Source: Rhizophagus irregularis (Eukaryota > Glomeromycota > Glomeromycetes > Glomerales > Glomeraceae). Taken from it: a DNA stretch of 64,000 bases. The first letter of the stretch is position 1; every line of letters begins with the position of its first letter. Positions 12,599 to 24,634 of the stretch are shown here, one piece after another. The stretch lies in contig NC_089434.1 in the NCBI RefSeq assembly GCF_026210795.1, positions 1,116,001 through 1,180,000 on the forward strand, written 5' to 3'. Under the pieces are notes generated by a model. That model had not been told where the DNA came from and made no database searches. It saw only the letters and a list, made by a program, of their open reading frames with translations. Position numbers and translations under genes: made by a program.

Positions 12599-13262
12599 TT
12601 AGTGATGAGACAGCTTTCCAGCTATTCCGCAACACAGTAAGACATTGGTATAAAAAACAATGGCCAATTCGTCCCATACCAAAAGACCGAAGTAAAATTT
12701 TTGCATGGGGTGGTTTTTGCATAAGAGGTAAAACAAGTCTTTTTTGTTTTAGGGGTATAATGGATGGAAAATTTTACACAAAAATATTAGAAAGACAAAT
12801 TCCAGAGGTGTACAGTATGTTAGGAGATAGTTGGCGGCTGCAACAAGATAATGATCCTAAACATACTAGTCGGGTTGCTAAGGAATTTCTCAAAAATAAT
12901 GTCCCAGAGGTTATGGACTGGCCATCCAATAGTCCGGATCTAAACCCATAGAAAACCTTTGGGCAATTGTTAAGAGAAATACAGAGTTGCGTAGACCAAA
13001 AAATCTTAATGAATTAGATGTTTTTTTGCATGAAGAATGGGTAAAAATTCCAAATAACCTCTTAATTAATCTTGTAAATTCAATGCCGCAACGTTGTAGG
13101 GAGGTTATTGACAGAAATGGTGAACGAATACCATATTAATTTTTTTTAATAAAGTCTACTATGTTTTAGCTTTAAAATAATACTTTTTATTTTTTGATTG
13201 GTTTATTGGTTAAAAAATTAACGTGACTTGAAAAATTGTCATTTTTTTTGCACACCACTGTA

Positions 13263-15424
13263 TACTTTTTTATAAGAATTAATGATTATAAACATTAATA
13301 ATAATATAATAATATAGGAATAAATAATAATAACATAATAATATAGGAATAATTTAGTAATATAATAATAAATATATCGAAAATTATGTGCAAATAAAAT
13401 AATGAATTTAAAATACAAACCTTGAAACTCTCAAAAATCACGTATAATACACATAATGATTACAAGCAAATAATTAATCAATCATCATATTAATACTATT
13501 TATGCGTCATATAAGTGATTTGGACAAGTGAGCTTCATGTCGATCTAAGATATAATAGAAGCATATTCCAAAAAAAAATATTCCATTAAATCATATCTAT
13601 TAAAACAATCCTTAGCATATGGAAACTGAAATATCTAATTTAAACAACTGATCTGAATACCTCAAAACAAGTTAAAAGTAATTGTAGAACAAGCCATGGC
13701 ATTTACTGACAATGCATTTATGGAAGATTCTTTATGTCAATTAAGATTTTTCAAATCCTACAACAATTTAATTAAAAATTTTTACAAGCATTTCAGATTT
13801 TTATTATGGTATAGTGATATTTGTTAGTATTCATGCAATAGGACATGAAAAACTCCAAAAATATATTTTACTCTCAAAAAAGTATTTCTCAAGAAAAAAC
13901 TTTTTTTATAAAAAGAAAAATTTTATAACAAAAAATCTAACTGTTTTATATATTTATCATAAAAAATCCCAAACATTAAAATTTTAACAAGTCAGGAACT
14001 ACTAAAAAGTAAGCTAAACAAAATATTTACAAAACTACTCGAGATAAACAAATTAATTAAAAAGAAATATGGACAAGAAAAAATAAGCCTAAACCTACAT
14101 TTAACAATCTTCACCCTTGGAGTTAAAAATGTAATTTTTTGACATTTGATTTGTAATATCTAATATTAGATTTATAATTTTTTAATATTAATATTTTTCA
14201 TTTAAGGGAATCCACATACCCAAATTCTTTGTGAAGTGGCTAATTTTTACTTATTAAATATTTTTTTTTTATTGTTATACTTGCCACTATTTCTTTACCT
14301 CATAACAAAATCAAAAAAAGCCTAGAAAACGAAATAAATAAATTATAAAAGATCCTGATTTATATATGTAAAAATCTGAGCATCTCCTCAAAGAAAAGAA
14401 CATTTTAGGCAACAATGTATTGCATCAAATATAAAACCATTAGAATGTAGTAAATAAAAAAATATTGATAAATAAGGTAAAAATATAAATACAATAAATA
14501 CAAACTTATGAAAAAACAAGATCAAATACAATAGTAATATAATAGAAAGATAACAAATAATGATAACTAGAACAATGAAATAACAACTAGCACTGGTAGA
14601 AAGGCAACTAGTATTAGTGATATAACTATTAGCACTAGTAAGAAGACAACCAGAATAAGATTTCTATGATAATGTAAAAAATCCTAACATGAAAAAATTA
14701 TATTCAAATTATTAATTGTTTTCTCAATTTCTTTCATATTATCAATGGTAAATAAATACTACCACCTAACACAAAAATGTCAAACTAATATTACAAAGTC
14801 ATAATTTGAATACAAAAAAATTTAAGATACAAAAGACAATAAAACTCAGATGCTAAAGAAAATAGAACTGAAGAAAAAGTGAAGAACTGAAGGTAAAAAC
14901 AGAGATACTGCTGCAAATTCTGCTGTAGCAGAAAATTTTATTTCAAATATACTTTATTAATAAAAATGCCTCAGGATACTCTCAGGAGTCAGGACTAAAG
15001 TTATTTATAGAATTTAAGGTTTGAAGATTACATCTATATCAAATACACATTTAAGCTGGATATTAATAAATAGTTTGACGCCATCATCTTACTACTTCCA
15101 ATTGTTTCAATTCCATAAAAATTAAAAATTCCAAGTAAAAAATTGAATTTGAATTATAATCTTGATTATTAGATAGCCAATTATAAATTTCTTGTGGATT
15201 TATATTTTAATCAAGAAAATCAAAAACTTCCTTCTTTAATGAATAATGATTTCTATTATTTAGAATTTCAAAAATAAATTCTGTAATATTATGGTAAAAT
15301 ATTTTGGCTAATAATTTGATTACTTGTTGATGTCGTGAATTTCATTATTTCTTTTGTATTTCAATTATAATACCATTTTCATAAATAAATAAAAAAATGG
15401 TAAACTTACCAGTATAAAGCTTAA
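13263..15424. other. AT-rich intergenic DNA with simple repeats
   Basis: Holds an AATAATAATATAGGAATAA-type microrepeat (about 13300-13375) and a small degenerate repeat of an AGCACTAGTAAGAAGGCAAC-like unit (about 14580-14655). No supported gene. Confidence 0.4.
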
Positions 15425-16399
15425 CATATTCAATAGGAAGTATCAGGAACAGTGGTTTCTCTATGACCTTGTACAATTTGGAAGGCTAAACTACTATCAT
15501 ATGACTCTCCTTCCACATAAAAAGGTGGTTTACCATTTGATATAATTTCCCATAAAAGTACGCCTACACTGTATACGTCACTCTTCTTATTTAAAGAATA
15601 AAATCTATTACTGAAATTTTTTTGGATCCAAATAAGGATTACACCAAATAAATCTTTTTTCTTTTTAGTCAATGCTTCGATTCCTTTTCCAATTTAATAG
15701 TATCTTGATTGACTAATACATTATAAGAATGCTATAATAAGAAAATATAATATAAATTGTTAAGGTAAAATAATATAAATTGATGTAATAATATTTTATC
15801 AATAAATTGAATGAATTACCAAATCGCGATGTATTATGTCTTCATCATGCAAGCATGATACGGCACTAGCCAACTGAAAAGCAAGTTTAAGTTTATCTTC
15901 TCATGTAAGATTCTCGAAATTTCTTTCAAATAATTGTTAAGAGAATCACCATCAGCGTACTCCATTACTAAAAGATATTTCTTAATGCTGTTACTTTGAT
16001 TCTCTAAAATAATAAAGAATTTATCACTTTAAATAAATTATAATATAATAATACACATTATTTTTTTTTAAAAAATATTTTATTAATTAATTACCTTGAC
16101 CTGAAATAGTAAACTCCATAAAAGCTAATAATGTTATTATGGAAAGTAACTTCACGTTGAAGTTCAATCTATTTGAATTATACATAAAATAAATATGAAT
16201 ATAAATTATTTATTTACCAATACATATTTTATAATCACCTCATGATCAATATTAAGAAGAGATTTTAACGCAAAATATTGATACGATTTTTTCCAAACCG
16301 GTACCAATTTCTTGAATATTTTTTATATTCGTAATGTTTAATATGTTTTTTAGCAATAGCTTCATCTATCCACTTAAATAATTTGTTCATTTAAGACAT
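15425..16399 (-). pseudogene. TKL-type protein kinase, degenerate
   Basis: Read on the minus strand from an ATG at 16399 (followed after one codon by a stop, TAA). The order of pieces is that of a fungal TKL kinase: WIDEAIAKKHIKHYE N-terminal motif, a damaged P-loop (..IQEIGTG, then frameshifted), LKSLLNIDHE|, REVTFHNNIISFYGV, LLVMEYADGDSLNNYLKE, a frameshifted stretch whose correct frame ends SCLHDEDIIHRDL|, NVLVNQDTIKL, and finally SDVYSVGVLLWEIISNGKPPFY..VPDTS. The DFG segment is missing between IKL and KGIEALTKKKK. Donor/acceptor sites are still visible. Multiple frameshifts, an early stop and loss of the activation-loop start show it is dead. Same subfamily as the relic at 40321-42454. 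Confidence 0.85.
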
Positions 16400-17506
16400 T
16401 TTGAATATGTAAATAATATTGTTATGGAAAAGTTATATTTATTCAAGTACGAAAAAAAAAAGAGAAAAAAAGTTTTTTATTATACAATTGCAGGTCGATT
16501 ATTTGAATATTAAAAAAATCTGATTTTAATCACATGAGCTATCATCATATTGCATATTTCACGTATTAAACTATGGTGGAATTAAGAATAAGTTTGGCAC
16601 GTTCATTAATATTTTTCAATAAATATATGATTTATAATCAATTTCGTATAGTTCCTGTTTTTTTGTTAGTAGTATTTATGAAAAAAACTTTTGCCTTGAT
16701 GAGAATTAATGTTATGTTAATCTTCTATTTTGTTACGTTTACGATAGGCTGCGGAAATCACCTGACCTGTGTATTTTGGTGACCCTAAAAAAGGCCCAAT
16801 CATTGATACGCCCAATAAAATAGTTAAAAATAATGGTGTAGGTCTCAATGAAATCTAAGTGATGTAGAAAAAACGGATTACAAAATAAGTTTAGTATAAG
16901 ACCAAATAATAATAAAAATCTAACCCAGAATTTCAATTTTTTACTGAGGTCAGCCGGATATTCATTCATGTGACTCAGCCGATCATTGAATAAGAATATA
17001 GACGCTTTATAAGAAATTTCCATTTAATATTTTACTTTGTTATACATTTTTGATCTTTTTGATTGGGCCGTTGTATTATATTATTTCAATGATAATTTCA
17101 TTTCATTCTATTTTGATAAGTAAATACATGTACATTCGTTATATACTATAAAGAGACACTTTGTTTTACCCATTCAATCATATGTGATGATGATCCCGTT
17201 AAATTTGCTTTCAAATAAATTATTACGTTTTACATAAACAATAAATTATGTAACAAAAAATCCCTTTACAAACAATACAAATTTAAACACAAAGATATAT
17301 TTTATTTTTAAACATATTTGTACTATTATTATTAAAGAAATTTTCGATTAATCCAACAGTTTCAGAATTCATTTATAAATGATTAAAAAGATTAAGTAAT
17401 CAAGAATTCAAGATATATAATAAAACATTTTATTAAAAAGTGACTGGTAAATTTATTCATCATATAATACAAAAATTTTACTTGCACAATTTTCAAATTT
17501 TCATAA
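16400..17506. other. intergenic DNA, no supported gene
   Basis: Contains overlapping opposite-strand ORFs of 69 codons (16573 plus) and 94 codons (16739-17023 minus). The minus ORF has a hydrophobic middle (FWVRFLLLFGLILNLFCNPFF) but no recognised family and no matching start context; both are left unannotated. Confidence 0.35.
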
Positions 17507-18358
17507 ATGCGAGAAATCATTATGATCATTACGATCATCATCATCATCATACCCAATCTCGTTCTTGCTCAAAATGATAATTCCAAATATGATCCAAGTC
17601 AGGATGTTTTCGAGTTTTTAGTAAATGGTTTGACACCACTTTTAATTATCTTACTTTTTGATCGTTCCTCAAAAGATGGAAACCGATTTCAAATAATAAA
17701 TATAATCGATGATTGTCTTATGGTACTCTTCGTGTTCGCTTTTCCACCATATTATAATTATATATTTTATTCAACACAATCAAATTTGGAGAAAATTAAA
17801 TGGTTCTTATATTCTCTTATTAATATAATTGGTTTAATATGTAGTTTACAATTTTATAAGAAAAAAAAGACCGCACCTTTCTGGATTTTTACTTTTCCTT
17901 TTATCGCATTATTTTCTATCACTTTAGTAAGAAATGTAAGGAATAAACATTTTGATCGACCACCTACGAATTGTACTCAAAAATTTGAGGAAATAAATTG
18001 TATAATAACTTTATATATTATATATTTTATCATTTTTATTTATATCAACATAATTAGTCTTTATATAATTATGTATCATTGTTTAAAAAAATCATGTCAA
18101 AGATTAATAAATTTTATAAGAATAGCATACACAACCTCACTTATTATAATTATTCTTTTAGAAGGTTATATAGTTGCCGTATTACTTAGTAATAGTGTTT
18201 ATTTAACTAAAGGATTATTAGGATTAATTGCTTTAGGAATTAGTAGAATAATTGAACATACTAGAGATCAGAAAGATAATGTTAATACTATGGTTTCTAA
18301 AATTATTAATGCACATTATTTTATGAAAGAGGATGATGATATTGACTCAATTACATAA
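17507..18358 (+). CDS. secretory-pathway multi-pass membrane protein, unknown function
   Basis: Single-exon ORF of 283 residues. The start MREIIMIITIIIIIIPNLVLA is a strong signal peptide with a likely cleavage after VLA (about residue 21), followed by a short polar segment (QNDNSKYDPSQ). About six hydrophobic segments follow: residues ~36-50, ~70-86, ~100-117, ~127-142, ~167-190, ~205-228 and possibly ~230-245. A cysteine-containing loop (CTQKFEEINC, ~156-165) would be lumenal or extracellular. The C-terminus is charged (MKEDDDIDSIT) and probably cytosolic. No enzymatic motif is recognised; the topology resembles lineage-specific membrane proteins of these fungi, but that is inference. The ORF is undamaged, so I consider it a real gene. 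Confidence 0.75.
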   Translation: MREIIMIITIIIIIIPNLVLAQNDNSKYDPSQDVFEFLVNGLTPLLIILLFDRSSKDGNRFQIINIIDDCLMVLFVFAFPPYYNYIFYSTQSNLEKIKWFLYSLINIIGLICSLQFYKKKKTAPFWIFTFPFIALFSITLVRNVRNKHFDRPPTNCTQKFEEINCIITLYIIYFIIFIYINIISLYIIMYHCLKKSCQRLINFIRIAYTTSLIIIILLEGYIVAVLLSNSVYLTKGLLGLIALGISRIIEHTRDQKDNVNTMVSKIINAHYFMKEDDDIDSIT

Positions 18359-19785
18359 AGTAATGTATATATTATATTATTATTATAAAAAGTTGGAAAT
18401 TAAAACTTTTTTTCTATTTTCAAAATTTATTCACATTACAAATTTTTTTAACATTTTACAACATAATAATTAAAATGTCAACATTATAAACAATTTAATA
18501 AGCAAATATTACACGAATTCCATTCTAGGGAAATAAGGAACGGTTATAATTGAAAAAGGAAGCATTGTTTCATTGTGAATAATGCGCTTTTTCAATCGGA
18601 AATTCATTTCCAAAATAAGTTTATCACGTGATAATTAGAATTTATTAACAAGTGCCCATTTTATTTTCAATATTTAAATATTTAAATATTATTTTTTTTT
18701 GATTTATATGAAGAATATTAGATATGTGTACACGTTATTTAAAAGTTTTTATTGATTGAAATCAGTTATCAATGTAAAAAAAAAAAATTTTTAAAATTTG
18801 TATATATTAAAATGTAAGCATTAGTTATAACTTGACATAGCAATACATAAAAGATTTATTATATGTTACATAATTAAAATTAATTTAAATTTTCAGAACT
18901 AATAATAGTGCAGCCGTGAAAACCATTAATATCCACGAAATAACTATTACTATAATTTAATAAATATTACCAGAAAAAGTTAGTAAAAAAAAAATAATAA
19001 ATGAATCAGAAAGAGAAGACGTTTGTCGTAGCTCGACCCATAAATAACAATACATATGTATAGTATTAATATAGGTTACAAAAAAAAATAAAGAAAAATA
19101 TATAAAAAAAAAAGAAAAAGAAAAAAAGAAAAAAAGGAATAATAAAAAAAACATTAATGCAAAGAAGATTTCAGTGCACGATCTCATATTTTTTAATACA
19201 TAATATTTGCCATTCCCATTTTCTGCAGATCGTTTGCGGTTGACGAGTTAAATAAAGAAAAATAAATTTTTTAGTACGATCTGCTACGGCCATTCATACT
19301 ATCCCAAAGAGGACTGATAGCCGAAAAGTTTTCCAACCATAATAAAAAAAAAGGGATTGATTGGGCGCAGGCATGTTACAGGTTTCCATGTTACACGTTC
19401 AAAATTTACGTGGCATTAATTATTATATTCGATTTATTTGGTAAGTGCCGGAAATCTCGGGGAAAATTAAGTTTAGTCATAAATCCACAAGTAATATTGG
19501 TATAGAGTAGAAATTTATCGTCATTTTCGGGAATTTAAAAGAAATTTTCCTTTAATTAAATATAATGCCAAGCCAATTTTGGCATCTATACTATATCTCA
19601 GGATAAAATGCGATTGGTACTAATTTTATTGGTACTTCAAAGATTTTTACCTTTCTATTTTGATTTTTTTTATGTATGTAATCATTAAATTAAATTATCA
19701 TCTAACCTTTATTTTTACATATATAAGAGCCGAAACTTCCCAAACCTTTTTTTATCAATTTTACTATTTAATAGTTTTTAAAAAC
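18359..19785. other. intergenic DNA including upstream region of the P450 relic
   Basis: AT-rich; polyA-rich tract at 18775-18790 and A/AG-rich tract at 19080-19150. The block from about 19200 to 19630 is less AT-rich with several CG-containing words and may be the old promoter of the P450 relic. Minus-strand ORF 18957-19187 is a poly-Phe shadow of the A-rich tract. Confidence 0.4.
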
Positions 19786-20711
19786 ATGATTTCTACAATT
19801 ATCTCATCTTTTGAAATTTCTAATATCCCTTCTCTATTGATAATTTCTTCAATTATCTATGTAACTCATTTTTATGATTGTTATTTTACTCGTCCTAACC
19901 CTTTACCAGGTCCATTTCCACTTCCAATTATTGGAAATGCTTATCAACAAATTAGATATGGAGTTGATAATTGGTTATTATCATTACATAAAAAATATGG
20001 TGATATGTATGAAATAATTTTAGCAGGTGAGCGTATGATAATACTATGTAGACCCGATTTAATTGCATGAAAATATGAATATACCTTTATACCTTCAACA
20101 AAGTCTAAATAACCTATCAGATAATACGGAAGGATTCGCGGAATATGGACTTGATGGTGTAGGAGTAGCATTAAATAATGATCTTAAATCTTGGAAATAT
20201 AATCGTCAATTTTTTAGTCAAGTAATAATGACTCCAAGTTTCAATTATCAAGCTATTGAATGGACAAATGATTTATGGAATGAAATGGATTCTTATTTGA
20301 ACAAACTTGGTGAAGATTATGAATTAGACCTTATAAAATGGATGCGTAGATTTACAAATGAAATGATTTTTAAAATTGCTACTGGAACGAAAAATGATGC
20401 TATTGCTTCTTATTATAATATGTTAATTAATTATAATAATAATTCTTTAAATAAAAAATTAAATGAATCTAAAAATTTCATTGAATCAATTGAAACTTAT
20501 TTACCAGGAATATTTTATTTTTTCGCTTTTAATAAGTTTAGTCGTAATTATATTCCATTTATTCGTGGAAAAGCTAAGAAATTATTGAAAAATAAAGATT
20601 ATTTATTTGATAAATTATACACCATTGTTAAAGAAAGAAGGATTGAGATTGAATATACACCATTAGATCAACCACTTCGTCATAAAGATCACACAAAAAT
20701 TGAACATTTTC
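19786..20711 (+). pseudogene. cytochrome P450 N-terminal half, broken
   Basis: ATG at 19786 begins a membrane anchor (ISNIPSLLIISSIIYVTHFY) followed by the Pro-rich hinge RPNPLPGPFPLPIIGN that is diagnostic of microsomal P450s, then YGDMYEIILAGERMIILCRPDLI. A frameshift and a stop at 20068-20070 break the frame; the sequence resumes as ENMNIP..TEGFAEYGLDGVGVALNNDLKSW (helix C with the W/K..R pattern) through KWMRRFTNEMIFKIATGT and ..IVKERRIEIEYTPLDQPLRH. After about 20700 the P450 similarity ends, before the I-helix (AGxDTT), ExxR and heme-Cys motifs. Two or more small lesions plus loss of the entire heme-binding half make this a non-functional relic of an endoplasmic-reticulum mono-oxygenase. 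Confidence 0.88.
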
Positions 20712-20867
20712 TATATCCTAAATTTAAGTTGTACAAAAATTGCATACTTTTAATATGCTTTGAAAAACTTCATAGCTATTTTTATCCAAAAATCTGCAAT
20801 AATTGTACAATTTTCACACGGACTTGAACAAATATTGTACAAAAATTGGATGATTTTTTTTCATAGG

Positions 20868-20912
20868 GGTTTAAATAATTCTTCAGATATCAGTGACGAT
20901 TTTTTAAATGAG
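20868..20912 (+). pseudogene. isolated kinase-exon relic
   Basis: Fifteen codons reading GLNNSSDISDDFLNE, preceded by TTTTCATAG and followed by a donor-like GTAAATAAC. This matches the end of the N-lobe exon of the kinases in this window (compare LKCLNNSQSVINDLLNE| at 27455-27499), including the phase-0 splice position. It lies about 160 bp beyond the P450 break, so a kinase gene fragment has been joined to, or inserted next to, the P450 relic. Confidence 0.6.
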
Positions 20913-21737
20913 GTAAATAACTTGTATATATAGATAACATAATAGATAGCTAGGTTGACTTAATACAGAGAATATTTTTTAGTAGAGAATTAATAACTAC
21001 ATTTTAAGCATTATGGAAATTTAGTCAAATGTTATAATATTTAATAAGAACAACATACGATATCATTTTGAGAAGACATGTTTTTGAAAAAATTTTTTTA
21101 ATAAAAAGGTTTTATATTTCTTAGTTATCTTAGTTACATTTCGGACTAATAATTTTATGAATCTTAACCTTATCTTTTCTTTTTCGCTTAGTCTCGTATG
21201 ACTAAAAATTGCTGTGATATTTTTATTATCCCATAATGACATAATCATCTTACTTAACCACATCTTGATAAAATTCATCAATACTCATATTTTCCTAAAC
21301 TGGAAGTCCTTCCCAGCCAAAAACTGATTCGGAATGATATTTTACATTTTTAAATGATCTGATAATTTATAATTTATATCAATTTATTTCGTGATAATCA
21401 TATGATATACAAAATACAATAAAAAAAAAATACATATAAAAAAATTCCCGTATCATTTTTAAATTTTATGAGAATCTAAAATTTTTTTTTTGCCCAGCCT
21501 AACATTTACGTAATTCGTAAAGTCTATTTTGTATTTCTGTTACATTTTTGCAATTTTACACTTTCTTGAAGAATTTACAGGACGTTGAGTATTTAACGAG
21601 TTTTGAAAAATTGGTAAAGGTGACCCAAAACATATACATTGTTAAATTTATAGCTATATTAGTTACATTAGTACTAAATTTAATCTTTTCTATTTATAAT
21701 TCAAATTAATACCATCGAGCATCATCATATATTAAAT

Positions 21738-23447
21738 TCAATTTTCTTTTCTTTGAAATATACTCAAAGAATTTAATAATCTACTAGTATAAATTGCTCC
21801 AGGGTGAGTTTTTATAGCATATTCAGGGCCAAGCTTCCTTTTTTCTATTAATTTTAGTCGTGTTGTTTCAGCTTCATAAAATTGGTCAATATCTTTTATC
21901 TTATGCACCCACATACCAATAGTTTTTCGAATTTCTTTTATATGTGGTCTTTTTGAAGAATCAGAATCCCAACATTTTTTCATTAAATTAGCAAAACATT
22001 CAGGAGTATCATTTGTTATTTCAGGTTGCTTTCCATCAATAATTTCAAGAATAAGATCAGTATAGGACCCGAAATATATATATAGAAAGGTCGGAGGCAG
22101 CCAAAAAATTTTTACTAATAGCTGTGCGCATTCTTTCAGGGCAGGAATTATGATAATTTTGGCGAGTGATCAAAAAAGGAAATATCTTTTCACCGGGAAT
22201 TATCTAAAAAAGGAAAGATTTTCATGATTTTTTTTGGCTGGTTGTACAAACTCGGATCTGACCTTTTTATGGGTCCTATCAGTATCATGTTCAGAATCAG
22301 CGAAAGGTTTACAACCTGAAGTTAATTCCCACATAATCATACCCATACTATAAATATCCGATTCTTTTGAAAATGCTTTATCAATAAATATTTCTGGAGC
22401 AACATAAGGTATTACTCCATATATATTGTTATTTGATGAAGTTATATTTACAGGGCATGAATAATCCTAAGTCTCCAATGTGCCATTTATGACTTGTAGA
22501 GTATTCATTTTTGACTGATATATTTCCGCTATGTAAATCTCTATGTATATAATTCTCTTCATGAATGCAATCAACTCTAAGACAAAGCAATAAAGTTAAT
22601 TAACATTATATAATAACTAATAATAATTAATAAATAAATACCCTCTTAAAATTTCTAATATAATGGCCAACTTGACATTCCATGTAATATCTTTAAAGCA
22701 ATAATTATGTAAATCTCCTCCATTTGCATATTGCATTATTATCATATGGTCTCGTGTTTCAGGATCTTGTGTAATGCCATAATATTTAATAATATATTCA
22801 AATCTATTATGATATTGATCAAATGATTTTAACTAATATATAAGGTAGTTGTTGGTTAATTTAATTAGGTAATACTGTAATAGAAATAAAAGATTAACTT
22901 TACATATTTACCTCATTAATAAAATCTTTACTGATATCCTGTGAATTTAAAAATTTTTTTGCAGCAACAATACTACTACTATATGATTCTAAACTTTTAT
23001 TATTCCAAGTTGCTTTATAAATAATACTGAATCCTCCTCCTGCTATTTTTTCAAAATCTTCAGTTTCAGAATACAACTAATTTTAACTTTATTTTTAATG
23101 AACTCATATATTTTTAATGTACTATTCATATATTTAGCAAGTAGAATCAAGAAATTCATCTATATTATGATTTCCATTAATACTAATAGGTTCCACTCTT
23201 TTACATTTTATACATTGAGATTGGATTGTAAACCCAAAAGTAATATTTGTTGTTAAACAATATCCACATCAAATTATAAAACAATGCAAACACCATTTTT
23301 GACGGTGAGATTTATATTTAAAATATTCTCCACAAGTTATACAATTACTAGATGTATCCCACCAAGGTAGATATAGAATTAGAATTTTTGTTTAGTTAAA
23401 ATTGATTCTGTATATCCAGAAGAAACTGAATAACAATCCAAACACAT
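21738..23447 (-). pseudogene. TKL-type protein kinase with Cys-rich N-terminus, degenerate
   Basis: Minus strand, possible start ATG at 23447 (MCLDCYSVSSGYTESILTKQ). Next comes a Cys-rich stretch (NCITCGEYFKYKSHRQKWCLHC) interrupted by a TGA, then IDEFLDST, P-loop AGGGFSIIYKATW, lysine strand VAAKKFL, exon end ISKDFINE|, YYGITQDPETRDHMIIMQYANGGDL, intron, IHEENYIHRDLHSGN (intact HRD), GDLGL (DFG position), a frameshift, then IYGVIPYVAPEIF, SDIYSMGMIMWELTSG, the MITE at 22064-22277, and DLILEIIDGKQPEITN..KKCWDSDSSKRP to the end at 21738. Stops, frameshift and the MITE show it is dead, though the catalytic residues survive. Confidence 0.88.
22064..22277. mobile_element. MITE of the AGGACC family, copy 3, in a kinase relic
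   Basis: 214 bp, left end AGGACCCGAAATATATATAT, right end CTTTTTATGGGTCCT, 8-bp duplications ATCAGTAT at 22056-22063 and 22278-22285. It interrupts the kinase relic between codons for ..FADSEHD and LILEII..; omitting the MITE and one duplication leaves the kinase frame continuous. Shares the internal AATTATCTAAAAAAGGAAAGATTTTC word with copies 1 and 2. Confidence 0.92.
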
Positions 23448-24634
23448 GAAAAAAATTCTATATCAAGAAAATTTATACTTATTTAATATATTTCTTTTAA
23501 ATTTATCATCGACATAATTTCTTTATCATATTGATCCAAAAACAACCAAATTTATAAAAATGAATGGAAGGCAGGTATTAATTAAGATTTTTTTTCCGAT
23601 AATTTCTAATTAAGACAAATGCTAAATTATTATTTTAATGATTATAAAAACTACGTAACTTAAAAAATTTGATTATGTACAGTATTCCTTAGTGATTTAA
23701 ACGGATTAACGGAAATCATACTTAAAAGTTAATTATGAGATATAAATAAATATAAGTGATAAGATGAAAATAAAACAAAGAACAAATTAATCACATTTAT
23801 CAAAATTAAGTATAAAGTTTTCATATAGCAGTAAAGTAAAAACCAGCTATTTCGTTTATACTGTATATAATTTAAACTATTTCTTCCCTATCATACGTCA
23901 AATAAGCTATAATATACACATTATTAAGAATGTCATGCCATACGTATAAGTACTTTTTTAGTTATTACATATTGACCTTTTCTTTGATGAGAAATTTTTT
24001 TATGAAACAGATTCATATATTATATACTACAGTACATATGTGAAATTAGAAGTTATTAAATTATTATTTTTTTCTTTCATTAAAAAAAATCGGTATACAG
24101 CTTTCTAAAATAATCGTAAATTTTTTTTTTAATTAAAGAATTAATATAGCTTTAATTTAACGAGTTGCTTTTATTTAATTGGTTTTAGTTTTATTTAAGA
24201 ATGTTATTTATAAGCAACAATTAAAATGTCATGTGATACATAGTAAATAAAAATGTGGGCTCAGAACAAGCTATTAAAAATAAAAATAGAATCAAAAATT
24301 AATCGTAAATTAACTTATTAGTTTATATTTTTTTTGAAAGTGTCACAGCAAATTTTTAAAAAAATCAATTTTAGAATTTAATTCAAGTTACGGTACAAAA
24401 GTTTAAAGTTTGTTTTATCAATAATGCTCATCAATCATCATGGTCATTCCTGTTCAAAAATGTTTTAATATTTTCTATTCTCGAATGTTGTGAAAAAGAG
24501 ATTTACCGAGGATGACCTGTGAAGTACTAAATAAATTTAATACCAAATAATAATACCCTTTTATTCCCTTTTTATTCAATGCAATGTATACTTTAAAAAT
24601 TTTCCAAATCTTTATTTTATCGATTTGTGCAACA
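23448..24634. other. AT-rich intergenic DNA, nothing supported
   Basis: No credible ORF, TIR pair or domain on either strand. Confidence 0.4.

Larger units (their letters stand above)
11647..13139 (+). pseudogene. Tc1-like DDE transposase, broken
   Basis: Encoded transposase that would bind the TIRs and cut and paste the element. ATG at 11647 opens MPLSKQETQRQTILQ, is cut by the MITE, then resumes in frame at FWRQGIRTAAKIHSLTKIP (HTH-type DNA-binding region), followed by the Tc1 second HTH (RTIYRNLKKIKKTGDVKHRG). The catalytic core is recognisable as three pieces: DETAF, LQQDNDPKHTS and SNSPDLNP.IENLW, the last split by a 1-nt deletion that creates a TAG at 12949-12951. The C-terminus ends ..NGERIPY at TAA 13137-13139. 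Three independent lesions make it inactive; family assignment is secure. Confidence 0.92.
11471..13260. mobile_element. Tc1/mariner element, 1,790 bp, with nested insertions
   Basis: Terminal inverted repeats of about 33 bp: left CAGTGGTGTGCAAAAAAATG.., right end the complement ..CATTTTTTTTGCACACCACTG. TA target duplications flank the element (11469-11470 and 13261-13262). The interior carries a DDE transposase reading frame on the plus strand, broken by a nested MITE (11693-11926), by an extra 271 nt at 12332-12602, and by a 1-nt frameshift near 12950. The size without nested material is about 1.28 kb, close to that of typical Tc1 elements. It is no longer autonomous. Confidence 0.93.

Noticed and set aside
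16739-17023. 94-codon minus ORF with a hydrophobic segment
   Set aside because: No family, no promoter, overlaps another ORF on the opposite strand; not enough to call a gene.
18957-19187. 76-codon Phe-rich minus ORF
   Set aside because: Produced by an A-rich low-complexity tract on the plus strand.
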